From: Zygaena filipendulae
Taxonomy: Eukaryota > Arthropoda > Insecta > Lepidoptera > Zygaenidae
Length of the DNA: 64,000 nt
Assembly (NCBI GenBank): GCA_907165275.2
Contig: OU015654.1
Span: 7,333,501-7,397,500 of the forward strand
Reading direction: 5' to 3'
A program made the translations under genes and the position numbers. Shown here piece by piece: positions 54,189 to 64,000 of this stretch. Position 1 is the stretch's first letter; every line of letters starts with the position of its first letter. Below the pieces are notes generated by a model. That model did not search any database. It was not told the DNA's origin and saw only the letters and a program-made list of their open reading frames with translations.

Positions 54189-54783
54189 ATTGTTATCCAA
54201 GGGGTGAAAGTAACTCATTTAGTGCCGAGACGGGGTTTGGCGCCCGAGCGTAGCGAGGGCGCCAATAGTTCGAGGCACTAAATAAGTTACTTTCTCCCGA
54301 GGGTAACACTGTGCTTTTCATTACGAATGCAAGGAAAGTCAAAATAAAAATAGGAATTAGCTAAAGAAAAAATGAGTGAAGATCGGATAGTCGCTTGACA
54401 CTTTCCCACCTATTTCTTTTTCTTTGGCCGGCTAGCTATTCAGCCAGTATTTTTTATTTACATTGTGGCGACCTAAAAAAAATATTTTCTTTAATTATTA
54501 AGTATTAATTAAAGGAAATAAAAAATATAAATAGGAATTAGCTTAAGAAAAAGTGAGTGAATTTTATTTTAATTAATACCTACTTAAACTTTACGTTATT
54601 TCAATTTTACATCGCGCTGGCTGTATAGAAAGTTGAAACATGGTTCAATAGAAATGTGAAGACCTAGTTTTTTTTAATTTGACAGTTGTCAGTTGAAAGC
54701 GATTCTCCCTAGGGCTGAAAAGGGTTACTTTCAACCCGCTTCTCAGGCAACTTCAGACCTACTTTCCGAGCATGAGTAATGAA
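54189..54783 (+). repeat. Dispersed element E, copy 3, with internal duplication
   Basis: Starts 'tgttatccaaggggtgaaag' and 'gacggggtttggcgcccgag', ends 'gagcatgagtaatgaaaa'. The segment 'aataggaattagctaaagaa'/'aatgagtgaa' appears twice (about 54350 and 54533), so two copies have been joined or one is nested in the other. A short perfect stem (ggcgcccgagcgtagcgagg with gcgcc following) lies at 54240-54272. Confidence 0.75.
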
Positions 54784-55439
54784 AAGGATTTTTATTAAAC
54801 AAACATTAAGAAATTACTCTGGAGGTGGAAAGGGTGAAACCGCTGGTATTACCTACCTTTTATGTATTTTATGAATATTATTACAGACTTAGTTCTTGTT
54901 TTTAATAACTTGCATACCTACTATGAATACGGTCAAGCCTAAGCTTCTCTTGTAATTAATAGATTTTTAATATACATTAATTTAGTTTTGATTAGCACGC
55001 ATAGAAAACAACTTACAATGGATCACGTAGGTATCTAATTAAGAGGTTAACGTTGGGTCTATCGCATCACGCATGAGGCATGACGTATCATAAGACTGCC
55101 CTCTTTTGATTCGCAACATACGTAAATGTCGACGGTTATTGCGAACTCAACAGCTTAATAGGAACGATACATACGAGTAGTTGGTTTGGTCGTAACACAA
55201 CAGTGCCTAGTTGCCTACTGTATAGTGTACAGCCCTCAATCTTCAAAGTACATGAAAATATCAATCAGTTTTCTCGTCACTGCGATTCTAGAATATCATA
55301 CCTCTGGTGCTGGGCCCTTATTCAATATCAAAGAGTATATAACCACTACGTTTCACTATGACGGATGATCAACAACATTCCTTGCCCATAACGCTCGTCC
55401 CAAAAACACAATCCCAAACGCTCCAGATGTTAAAATATT

Positions 55440-55752
55440 AGAAATTTATATCTATCTATACTATAATAAAAGAGTAGAATCCGCGATTCTGTATATTGAA
55501 TATTTTTACCTAAAATTGAGAGGGGTGATAAAAGAAGAGTAACCAAGCACAAAAAAAATGTTTTTTAATTCTTTCTGCCTGTCTGTCTGTTCGCGATAAT
55601 CTCCGAATCTACTGAACAGATTGTCATGCGGTTTCCACAGGTAGATTAAGCTTAGCCTGGAGCTACATGCTTTGTTTCATTGAAATCGGATGTCGGGAAA
55701 AAAAGTTGTATAAAAACCTTTCGCGCGGGTGAAACCGTGAGGCACAGCTAGT
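55440..55752 (+). mobile_element. Lep1-like Helitron, second subfamily, longer copy
   Basis: From 'atctatactataataaaaga' through 'ctgcctgtctgtctgttcgc', 'aatctactgaacagattgtc' to 'gaaaccgtgaggcacagctag' plus T. Confidence 0.7.
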
Positions 55753-56309
55753 TCTTTAATATGACAAAAGAAACGTTGTAATGTAAATGTATTTTTTTGA
55801 AGTGAAACTTTTTTGAATACGAGTGAATATCAATTCAAGTTGCGTGTTATCTTAACGCGACGCGTTATGGTCATAGTGGTCTCATACAGACTAAGCGGAG
55901 TCACTTCATAAAAAACGTATCTTCAAAGTTTTAACCGGACCATAGAACCCGTAAGAACTACCAAGTATTTTGAAAATTCGAATTCATCGTTTTAATTAGG
56001 TAATTGTTAAAAACTAGAATTTCCCCTATTGTTTAAAATTAAATTCATCAAATAAATTGTATTGTAAAAGCTTGCAATTAATGTCTAAAAATAATTTAAT
56101 AAAAATTGCATTCAAAATGCTATAATCAAATTAGGATGTATCTACCTAATTAATAAAAAATACATTGAATTTATAATTAAAATACTTTATGATTTTAAGA
56201 ATTGAATAAAACAATATTTGGATAAAAAACATAATATCCATTCACTCCCAGATCATACATTAACTTACACCACGGTAATAGACTATATAAAAATAATTGA
56301 TTTAAACCC

Positions 56310-56360
56310 CTACTCCTCTTCCACTTCGTCGTCTGTTGTGAACTCGCTTTCGTTGCCACC
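56310..56360 (-). CDS. Sec63: Sec63 last exon: acidic tail and stop
   Basis: 17 codons: GGNESEFTTDDEVEEE and TAG. Acceptor 'gttattccacag'. It joins in phase 0 to DSDTDNNEQ of the previous exon. Acidic C-termini of Sec63 bind Sec62 and are casein kinase 2 targets in other species. Too short for a gene finder to see alone; the phase, composition and acceptor support it. Confidence 0.85.
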   Translation of the reverse strand, partial: GGNESEFTTDDEVEEE

Positions 56361-59300
56361 CTGTGGAATAACAAACGCTTCAAATAAATACATATTATTT
56401 AAATTTGATTCCTCCAATGACATCGTAGCTAAAGTAATTAAAACGAAAGAAATAATTTTTTGTATAGGGATTTCCTTATTGGTACAGACAACAAAGGGTG
56501 TCGAGATGACTCATAGGCGATTCGACAAACACGCGCGCGGTGTGTACCTGGGCCGAGGCGAGCATACGGACCTGTTAATATTGTAAAATATTTGTTTAAA
56601 AAAATCTTAATGGTTTGCCGGTGGACAAAAAAAAGAATGGATATGTTTAAATGTGTTATCAGGGGTTTGTTCAAACTTCATTCATTGGAATGGCATAGAA
56701 ACACAACATAGCGATAAATGGATGGACAAGCGCGTGCTATCTTCATCGGTATTGACTGTCACATTATGACCACTCTCAGAGCGTGCCTTCACGAATTGAG
56801 AGCTATTTTTTATTTTAAAGATACTACCTTAACCAAACCGTGAAATGTCACATATTTTTTTTAGATTTCTTTAAATCCTGACGCTTGTTCAAGTTCGGTC
56901 AAAACATAACCAATATTATCTTCTAAATAGGAGTTGAAAAGTAGGTTATCAACGCGATAAGAATTGGCTAAAAATATTATTTTAATATTTGACGTTTTAA
57001 AAGTTTTGTAATATCGTTATGAAATTTTGCGATTGGTAACACTTTTTTTTTTAAACCATTAATAATCCCTTTCTGCAAGGTTCTTTAAGAAGATAATGTA
57101 TACTGGTATTATACGTATAAATTAAATGTACCTACTGCGAAATTTCGTTGAACATAATCTTGCGTGACCCTGATTAAAACACTATACCTACAGGTTGCTA
57201 CAGAAAGATGTATGGTTATATTTGAAAATCGTCTGCTGGTAAACATCGTGAGGAAACCTACACACGGGTTAATTTTCACGTGTATAATATTATTATTATA
57301 TTTTTACTTTTAATTAACAAATGGATATGCTTTACGTATCGCAATAAAATGAATGTAATTTCTTAGAAGCTTTGCGAAAGCGTATATAAAGTGCACCAAT
57401 CTATACCTACTGGACTCCTATGGATGGCGCGTGGTTGACTGAATATAACATGTGGTAAAATTAACTGTAAATATTGACAGGGCTGAAAGTATACGTTATA
57501 ACTTATAACAAACAGGATAATATGCGAAAATTAGTATATTTCATTACAAGTGCGGAAAGCCTGTTCCGCACGTGTACTGAACAACTATTTTTAATACAGT
57601 TGCGAAAAAATTAAGCAATTTAATAAAATATCAAAAACACAACAAACTCAACTAAGTTCCAACTGTGATCAAGAGATGGCGCTAGTCGTATTAGTAATTC
57701 GAAACCTACGTTTCGCAATGCAAAGAGTGTGTCAAAGTCGTGTCGCCATTTTTGACAGTTGGCAAAGAGAACGCACGAGTTCGGGAAAGCTCGAGTATGT
57801 AATAGCCCACATCCCGAACGCTAAACGTCCCTGCAATACGCCACTTTTTGAGCAACTGTATTAAAAAATAATATGTAATCATAGGTTCGATAGTTTTTCA
57901 GAATATATATACGTAATTCATTAAAATTACATTCACGAGGTACACAATAAACGTAGCTCACTTATACGTATACAAGGCACTCGCCACGCACACACCGAGC
58001 GATGGATCAGCTGTTCAACTCGATCGAGGTCATTGGCGCGCGGCGATGTGTGTGTAAAGCGATTGAGCTGCGAACGCCTTCACAGGTTATCTTTTCGATT
58101 GATTTGTTTCGTTTGAAAAAAAAATATCTTTCTTTTTTCTAACTTTCAAGCCTGTAAATATTTGCAACTAATTTTACCACATATACATTGGTCGCCCATA
58201 CTCCCTCAAACGCTACCACCATCCTCTATAGCCGTACTAGGTGTTCCCCGCAGTTTCACCCGCGTCAATTTTTGAGTTCCCATGGAAATTCCGGGTTAAA
58301 AAGTACCGGTAGGTATTTAATGTCCGTTTCTGTACGCCTAACAATGATATGACAATGACATAATTTCATGATGATCGGTTGAGCTTTAAAGGCGTGAAAG
58401 CCTAACAAAGAAATAAATCGGTTTTTCGTCTATCGAAAATTCAGCCTTGTGTGCTTCGGTTAAGGTCGAAATTTTGAGGGACAAAATGCGAAGTGTGATA
58501 AAACTAATCCTAACAAATGCAAAAGTGAGTTTGTTTGTAACGCTTTTACGCTTCAACGGCTCAACCGATAAGCATGAAATTTTGCATACACGTTGTTGGG
58601 GGTACAGAGAAGGGGGCATAGGGTATTAGTATTCCGAAATTCCGCGGGTAAAACCGCGGGAAACCGCTATTACTGCTATAAAAGATGGCGGCGAGGGGTC
58701 ATTGCACGTGTGAACATGCGTTACCTGTTCATTGTTGTCGGTGTCCGAGTCGCTGATGTCCCACTGCGGGTGCTCGGCCGGCACCGCCGCCGCCTCCTTC
58801 ACGTCCAGCTTCATGTCCTGCTGCTGGTCCATGCCCAGGTACGAGTCTGCACCGACAAACAACGTTGCGTTACAACCGACGCGACGGCTCGGACCAGATG
58901 CACACACAACTCCGATAAGAAAAAAGTCTTTCTTTTGCGTTTCTTAACAAAATGTGCAGTGAAAAACACTATAATTGATACCACCCTACAGTGGATAATT
59001 TTAGTATAGTGGCACAGCGCGGCACAGCGCGGACATGTCAATAAATTAGTAAAAACACGTTTTCACACAATGAGCGAGACACAATATAATAATAATAATA
59101 ATAATAAAGTTTTATTATTATGTTGAGAGCGTAAAGAGAACGTTTATTAACACGAATTATCGTCATCATATATCAGCCGGAAGAAGTCCAGTGCTAGACA
59201 TGGGCCTCCCCCATCCTACCCAAGCCTTGGTCCACCTTGTAGCGGATCTACTCACGCTGCGTCTTCCGTTGCTTGGCCTACTAATTAAAACGTATTATTT

Positions 59301-62300
59301 ACTTTTATTTTATTTTAATAATAATATAACGACACTTCACAACACAGATCTGCTTGATCCCACACTAAAGTATAAGCTTGTGTCGTGGAAATCAAGCAAA
59401 GTGGTATATATAAATTATATATGTCCGTGTATATGTCCGTGGTAATTATTAACCACTAAAAACCCTGGGGTGTTCCTCCTCGGCGCCAAGGCCGCCGAGC
59501 AAATCGCTAGCGCATGCCCCGCGGAGCGCCGCGCGGTACGTACCGGACCTCAGGCAGCAGGCGAGCGTGTACAGGCCGGGGTGGCGCGGCGCCGTGAAGC
59601 GCAGCTGCAGCTCGTGCGCGTCCACCAGCGCCGTCACGTGCGCCGGCGCCGTCAGCAGCGTGTGCGACTTGCGGTCGCAGATGTAGCACCACCAGTACTC
59701 CTGCTTCTCCTGGCGCGCCGCACCACGCCACACAGAGCAAACAAATCAACATGTAGGCGGGGCAAGCGCGCTACCGTTACAAACGAAGTTAGAGCGAATG
59801 CTCTGACTTGCCCGAAACTTATTTCCATACCATCCCAAGTACATTTACCACAATATTCCCAAAACTACCCTATTCGTTCCTATAGTACGGGCGCCCAAGA
59901 GGGGATTTATTTGCTAAAGCGCGTCAGATGAACATAAGGTATCTTGCACCATGTTGAGTACCTCCACCAAATATAGGCCCTCTACACTGGTGGGTGTGTC
60001 TAGAATAACCGATCAGATTAGTAAAAAAAAATCGAAATACTCGAGCGCGTCAGATTAAGATATGGTGGGTTAATTACATACTGAGAAGTGTGTATATGAA
60101 TAATCTGACGATTTGGATGTGACGTAAGGGAGTTAGAGGATCACAAACTTGCAAAAAAAAAACGCAACCTCGACATTCTCGAGCGCGGTAGATTTTTTTT
60201 TTATTTTGAAATCTACCCTAAAAATAGGGTTCACTTAACATCCCCTTTGAATATCAGATGCGCTGGAGTAATTTTTTTTTTTTTTCATTTTCTCCCCTTC
60301 CGGATGGCCACCCCCACCACGCAAATCGGCAGATGAATATATTTTCGATAACAGAGACACCTTGGAGTATCTAAACTACAATATCTGACGCGCTCAAGTA
60401 TTTCCATGTTACTATTTTTTTTTACATTTTTGAAAGCCTGTAGAAGCTAAACCCACCGGTGAATGAAAAAACATCATATAACCTTATTTTGTTTATACCT
60501 CCTAATCTTCAAAACCCAATAGGTCCCAACGACGCTCGAGTTAATCCCGAATTAGCATCGGTATCTCCCGTACTACTACCCTCGCTATTGTATTAAAATA
60601 TCACTTTCTTGTCAGTAGTTTTGTAACTGTTGTTCTGGTTAATTTGTGATTGTATTGTCTCGAGTCTTGCCATGTTTGCTTGCTCAAAGTTTTGCGATTT
60701 CTAGATTTACATATTTAAGTGACACTGCTTGGTTAATTGTAAATGTAAATTTCTGTTTTTGATGTTCCATTACAATGTATATAACCGTTTGTTGTCATAA
60801 AGGTGTCTACACAACAAAGCCGCCGGCCCGGCGGCACGAACCCGGCGGGCAAGGCCGGCGGCCTGATTTTGAACGACCGGCCGGCGGGCGTATGCCGCCG
60901 GCCCGGCGGCATGCGCCCGCGCGCGGCACGCCCGGCGCGGCGCCCCCCGCTCAGTTACCCACCGACTTTCGAGTAGTGACGTGCGTGACTGTGTTTTTTT
61001 ATCAACTAACACAATATGGAATGGGAAGAATGGGAACTGGTTAATGACATAAATGTTTTGAAAGAAACGGGTCTCTGTAAAACCATGTCGTCTTTTTTTA
61101 AATCACTTAATCTTTCACTAGTACTATAACAACTGCGACTCATTAAGCTTGGCCTGACCCAACAATTCCGCGTTTTGAGGGATCTACTCGTACCTATAAT
61201 AACTGCAGAAGCTGCTATAATTAGATCACTATCGTCCTCGTCCATGTCAAATATTGAAAATACGTAGTAATAATTCGAAACACACGCGCAACGTCTCCGA
61301 ACACTCGGCAATCACTAATTGTGAACGATGCCGCGAATATCATGCCGCCGACTCGGCGGCATGTTCGTGGCTGGTTTGTAGAAGCCGCCGGGTTTACCCG
61401 CCGGCATTAACCGCGGCTTTGGTGTGTAGACACCTTAAATAAATAAATAAAAAAAAAAAAAAAACTGTGAGTTTCGAAAACAGTGACTAAGTAAAAACAT
61501 AACCATAAAGCGTTTAATACATTTCTTTACGTTAATGAATGTTTTAGTACGTTATGAATAGTTTTGTGTGCGAAAATCACCCGGCGACACTGGTTTTCAT
61601 CTGTTGTTCAAGTTGATGTCCCTTCTATCTGTTATTTTATGTTCTGTGTCACGCCACCACAACCGCGAGACACTCCGTGCGAGCGAACCGATTTTAACTC
61701 CCTACTATCGACTAGTATACTCAACTTTAGTTTTTACTCCGTCATGTAGATAAATAAAAAATTTTGGACACCGATTTTTTAACTTTTTACGTAATCAAAA
61801 AATAACGGAGATATACATTAAGTCAACATTTTGGGTGACGTCACGCCGTGCTTCAGTTTATACGACGTTATGACGTCACGAGCCTCCACTCCTAAACTTT
61901 TGATGCGCTTTACCTATGTAAGTATTTTTTCATTAAATTGAAAAACCAAAATATACGCGTCTATTATTTTTTTAGAGTTTTGATTTTAATACCCCCGAAA
62001 CAAGCCTATTACTCAAAGTGAGGCCATTTTCTAGGACATGCGCCGGAGTGCGGTGAGAGACGAAGTTGGAGTTCGAAATTCACACCCATAGGCGGATATG
62101 TATAGACGCGGGCCCGGTTGGCCGGGACCACCCCAAGATGGTCTACCCCAGGATATATAATAATAATAATAATAAGGCTCTAGGCTCATGGCTACGTCGC
62201 GGAAATGGATAGAACATGTTTTAGACTAATACATAGGATACTTTTATTCCAGAGAGATTCTGTAATGTAGGCGGACAGAGGCGCAGCGAAAGTTCCCTTC

Positions 62301-63250
62301 ACCAGTCAGTGCATACTTGCGGGAAGTAGGGGCAGTGGACGGGGTGCGAGCTCTTGGAGCGGCCCTCGAACCGCTCGCGCTTCTGCAGCCGTTTCTGGAA
62401 CTTGTCCCACTGGTCGTCGTCGTCCTCGGCGCCAGAAGACTTGTCCCGCGACTCCTCCTCCGAACCCGAGGGCCCGCTGTGAGACCCCGACTCCTCCATG
62501 CTGCCCTCCTCGGATTCCTCACCTGTATACAGGCTGTAAGGTTACACGGGTACGCATCGAAAGTGGGTATTATTTTTTTTTGGTATACGATTCTCGTCTT
62601 AAATATCTAAAAAGACATAAGGTTAATTTTTTACCAAATTATCCAATAAAAACAATATTTGTGAAATTTGAGCGCCCAAATTGCCGACGCGTTGGCCCAT
62701 CGTTCCCTAAACTCGGCTGCACACATCATGATTCGATACGATTTTAAGCGTCCATTTTTAATCAGATAAGTGGTATAAATACTATCATGAGACACATCTG
62801 ACTTTTGATAAGTGTCAGAGATTCTAGCATTGTTACGGTAGGATGTTTTTATTTTGATCAATTCCCCTTTACCTTCATCCTCTTTTTTCTTAGGTTCTTT
62901 ACCCTTCTTGGGCTCGCTGCCGGGCGGCGGGGGCGGCGGCGCGGGGACGGCAGGCGCCGCCTTCGTCGGCTGCTGCTTCACCGCTGGTTTCTTTGCTTTC
63001 TTAGACGTGGTGTGCTTCTTGCCCTGCTTCATCCAAACGGGCCTCTTGAATGCATCCTTCTTGTCGTTCTTGTCATTTTCAGTTTTCTCCCCATCCTCGC
63101 CGCCGGCCCCTTCTTCCTCATTCTTTATATCATTTTTTTCTTTCACTGAAGTATCGCCGAAAAGTTCCCTCATGTTTGTACGTTGCAGCAAGACTGTCAC
63201 TGTCACTATCGCACTTGCAGTCACCACTGTTGAGTTTTCATCATCAATCA
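56310..63250 (-). CDS. Sec63: Translocation protein SEC63 homologue, 3' part of the gene (5' part beyond the right edge)
   Basis: Sec63 is an ER membrane J-protein that recruits BiP to the Sec61 channel and pairs with Sec62 in post-translational import. Five exons are seen: 62873-63250, 62317-62522, 59544-59709, 58725-58846, 56310-56360 (923 nt, all phases compatible). Recognisable segments are IDDENSTVVTASAIVTVTVL, DQWDKFQKRLQKRERF, SSHPVHCPYFPQ joined to EKQEYWWCYICDRK, PRHPGLYTLACCLRS joined to DSYLGMDQ, PAEHPQWDISDSD, and the acidic end EFTTDDEVEEE. These match the SEC63 (Brl-type) domain C-terminal part and the Sec62-binding acidic tail as known from the family. J domain and transmembrane helices are not in the window. 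The insect-specific linker is lysine-rich with a polyproline run. Confidence 0.93.
57451..58182. mobile_element. TIR element A, copy 2, carrying a nested insertion
   Basis: Same ends as 10531-10949 in the opposite orientation (gtggtaaaattaactgtaaa at left, 'tttgcaactaattttaccac' at right). About 350 extra bases (roughly 57530-57885) interrupt it. They begin near 'tttcattacaagtgcggaaa' and end near 'aataatatgtaatcat', with internal inverted words 'taatacagttgc' and 'gcaactgtatta'. So a second element jumped into this one. Confidence 0.82.
58236..58672. mobile_element. Two Lep1-like Helitron fragments in opposite orientation
   Basis: 58236-58400 reads minus ('ggtgttccccgcagtttcac', 'ttccgggttaaaaagtaccg'). 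58480-58672 reads plus ('gcaaaagtgagtttgtttgt', 'acgttgttgggggtacagag', 'gcgggtaaaaccgcgggaaa'). They end about 50 bases from the Sec63 exon at 58725. Confidence 0.75.
58725..58846 (-). CDS. Sec63: Sec63 exon: end of SEC63 domain
   Basis: Split Asp then SYLGMDQQQDMKLDVKEAAA, VPAEHPQWDISDSDTDNNEQ. Matches the family block DSYxGLDQ...LKLxVxEA...PxxHPQWD. Acceptor 'gtcggtgcag', donor gtaacgc. Enters phase 1, leaves phase 0. Confidence 0.95.
58847..59543 (-). other. Sec63 intron with an RTE-like LINE 3' scrap
   Basis: About 59161-59275 on the minus strand resembles the 3' end of an RTE-like LINE ('catgtctagcactggacttc', 'ttccggctgatatatgatga'). (aat)n lies near 59089-59106. Otherwise unremarkable. 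Confidence 0.5.
59544..59709 (-). CDS. Sec63: Sec63 exon: SEC63 domain core beta-sandwich part
   Basis: Reads EKQEYWWCYICDRKSHTLLT, APAHVTALVDAHELQLRFTA, PRHPGLYTLACCLRS. The EKQEWWW-type start and the PGxPGxYxYxVxLRSD-type end are signature blocks of the Sec63 C-terminal Ig-like domain. GC-rich codon use, unlike the Zasp exons. Acceptor 'gcggcgcgccag', donor gtacgtac. Confidence 0.95.
59915..60405. repeat. Spaced array of a 'ctcgagcgcgtcagat' motif (three direct, two inverted)
   Basis: Occurrences: 'aaagcgcgtcagatgaac' (about 59917), 'actcgagcgcgtcagattaa' (about 60040), 'tctcgagcgcggtagatttt' (about 60173), then inverted 'atcagatgcgctggagtaat' (about 60253) and 'atctgacgcgctcaagtatt' (about 60382). 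Intervals are roughly 125, 130, 80 and 130 bases. The sequence between repeats is A/T-homopolymer rich and not obviously repeated. Family unknown to me. Confidence 0.6.
60801..61435. mobile_element. PIF/Harbinger-like element with TAA target duplications and GC-rich subterminal repeats
   Basis: TIRs aggtgtctacacaacaaagc and, inverted, aggtgtctacacaccaaagc. TAA is directly outside both ends. Next to each TIR lie clusters of GCCGCCGG-type words (for example 'gccgccggcccggcggc' at left and 'gccgccgactcggcggcatg' at right). A minus-strand frame ending near 61006 includes MDEDDSDLIIAASAVI and RNCWVRPSLMSR, like the N-terminus of Harbinger transposases, but most of the transposase is missing. A non-autonomous internal-deletion derivative is likely. 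Confidence 0.82.
61736..61995. mobile_element. TIR element D, copy 2
   Basis: Starts actccgtcatgtagataaat, includes 'ggacaccgattttttaactt', two TGACGTCAC-like words (about 61838 and 61870) and 'aaccaaaatatacgcgtcta'. The right terminus is eroded. Confidence 0.7.
62317..62522 (-). CDS. Sec63: Sec63 exon: acidic linker and start of the C-terminal domain
   Basis: After a split Gly it reads EESEEGSMEESGSHSGPSGS, EEESRDKSSGAEDDDDQWDK, FQKRLQKRERFEGRSKSSHP and VHCPYFPQ. The KRER...HPVxCPYFP block is diagnostic of Sec63. Acceptor 'cctgtatacag', donor gtatgc, leaves phase 0. The acidic stretch is longer than the basic part. Confidence 0.93.
62523..62872 (-). other. Short Sec63 intron
   Basis: 350 bp without recognised features. 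A minus-strand frame reads through it only because the upstream exon frame happens to stay open for some codons past the donor. Confidence 0.6.
62873..63250 (-). CDS. Sec63: Sec63 exon: conserved strand block and Lys/Pro-rich linker
   Basis: Enters phase 1 after 'tttttttacag' (incoming base plus TG), then IDDENSTVVTASAIVTVTVL, LQRTNMRELFGDTSVKEK, an acidic/Lys-rich run, VPAPPPPPPGSEPKKGKEPK and KKEDEG. The first block matches the V(L/I)DD...VTVTVTLxR strand of the Sec63 domain. The Lys-rich linker occupies the place of the lysine-rich insert in animal Sec63. Donor gtaaag, phase 1. The plus-strand frames across it are shadows. Confidence 0.92.
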
Positions 63251-64000
63251 CTGTAAAAAAAATTCATCGCTTTGTACAGACAAAACTGGAGTTGTTAGCA
63301 AACCTGCATGCTATACCGGGTGTAGCCGGTTCGATTCCCGCGACAGGGTTAAACATTTATGTGATCACCCTCAGTCTGGGTGTTTAGTATGCACCGTATG
63401 CACTTACATTACATACATTTGGGGAATTTACACAGGTCGAATTTCAGCGTTCGGCTAATCACTTCACATATCGCCTCACACAGCCGCATCGCTTCTCCAT
63501 TTATATAGTTAACTGAAATCTCTAGTGACTAGGCCAATTTCTTCGAAAATGTTAAAAAGAAGAGATGTTTTTGTGTTAGCATCGAAGAACAATTAAGACT
63601 TCTTGCCGTAAAGTATTGTAGAAAATTATTAAGAAAAATAAACCTTTCTCTCTTTCATGCAGCAGGCGATCGCCTGCAACTGATCATTTGCAGATTTACA
63701 CGGTGGATTTTAATCACCAGCCGCATGCGGCCGCTTGACGCGCGGTTAAAATCGGACGTTAGTCTACTTTGGAGCTTGCGACTTTAGTCATCTGCGACCT
63801 ATCCGAAGCCCGAATTGGCATAATTGAATTTAGACAGAGCGGCGATAAACGTGCGACCCAACAGACACCCATGTAAACTCCCCATAAATATGATATTATC
63901 AGTTATAGTACTGTGCAATAATGACCAAGTTATTATTACATTTTATGTCAGAAAGTCGAAGCCTTACTAATATTATAAATGCGAAAGTGAGTTTGTTTGT
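63251..64000. other. Sec63 intron, right edge of window
   Basis: No upstream Sec63 exon was found. About 63295-63350 on the plus strand carries a tRNA B-box-like word 'ccggttcgattcccgcgaca' in a SINE-like context. 63962-64000 is the beginning of a Helitron ('cttactaatattataaatgc', 'gaaagtgagtttgtttgt') cut by the window end. Confidence 0.5.

Larger units (their letters stand above)
54102..56309. other. Intergenic region between Zasp 5' end and Sec63 3' end
   Basis: Holds element E copy 3 (54189-54783) and a Helitron of the second subfamily (55440-55752, ending 'gaaaccgtgaggcacagctagt'). The rest is AT-rich with no gene that I recognise. Confidence 0.6.
56361..58724 (-). other. Last intron of Sec63
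   Basis: Contains TIR element A copy 2 with a nested insertion (57451-58182) and two Helitron fragments (58236-58400 minus, 58480-58672 plus). No exon seen. Confidence 0.6.
59710..62316 (-). other. Sec63 intron with spaced motif array and Harbinger-like element
   Basis: 59915-60405 holds five spaced copies of a 'cgcgtcagat'-type motif. 60801-61435 is a Harbinger-like element. 61736-61995 is TIR element D. Near 62156-62175 there is (aat)n. No exon recognised. Confidence 0.6.

Noticed and set aside
59470..59931. 153-codon plus-strand frame
   Set aside because: Antisense shadow of the GC-rich Sec63 exon and its flank.
62805..63387. Plus-strand frames of 114 and 177 codons
   Set aside because: Antisense shadows of the Lys/Pro-rich Sec63 exon. 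The minus strand matches the Sec63 family and has correct splice phases.
1..64000. CRISPR array, operon or phage-like system
   Set aside because: Introns, LINEs, Helitrons and animal muscle/ER genes show eukaryotic nuclear DNA. No regularly spaced short direct repeats of CRISPR type were seen.

Overview
The window reads as nuclear DNA from a lepidopteran (moth or butterfly). It is AT-rich with long introns, it is saturated with Lep1-like non-autonomous Helitrons (5' TCCTACTAATATTATAAA, 3' CCGCGGG-hairpin plus CTAGT), it carries other moth-type interspersed repeats, and both genes have insect orthologues. All exon calls come from reading the minus strand, matching protein families from memory and checking splice phase. 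No transcript or database was consulted.

Two genes lie on the minus strand. The first fills most of the window: a Zasp52-type PDZ-LIM (Alp/Enigma) gene, coding from 36442 down to 9023. I could chain 14 exon positions without a phase break: PDZ (two exons), a linker, the ZM motif, LIM1, a long Pro/Ser-rich spacer, and LIM2-LIM3-LIM4. The main chain is exactly 4,659 nt (1,552 residues plus stop). Two positions have two candidate exons with identical entry and exit phases. Each pair supplies a different first zinc knuckle, one pair for LIM1 and one for LIM2. Because the phases are 1 in and 2 out, including both members would break the frame, so each pair should be mutually exclusive. A GC-rich block near 53.5-53.9 kb ending in a good donor is a candidate 5'UTR exon and promoter, which would imply a 17-kb first intron.

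The most unusual signal is the last Zasp exon. Read in phase 0 it finishes LIM4 and stops after 25 codons. Read in phase 2 from the same acceptor it stays open for 370 codons and ends in a hydrophobic segment like a tail anchor. Splicing from either LIM2 first-half exon straight to this acceptor, skipping the LIM2-4 exons, gives exactly that phase. I propose an undescribed membrane-anchored Zasp isoform encoded by a dual-frame terminal exon.

The second gene is the 3' half of Sec63, the ER translocon subunit: five exons from 63250 down to 56310, in consistent phase. Its J domain and membrane segments lie beyond the right edge.

By region: 1-7.9 kb is intergenic and repeat-rich (degenerate LINE, foldback remnant, Helitron cluster). 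8-36.4 kb is Zasp, with transposons in the introns. 36.4-53.5 kb is the presumed first intron, with many TIR elements. 53.9-56.3 kb is intergenic. 56.3-64 kb is Sec63, with introns that hold a PIF/Harbinger-like element (TAA target duplications) and a spaced array of a short motif. Two large near-palindromes (9.8-10.2 kb and 31.9-32.3 kb) stand out.
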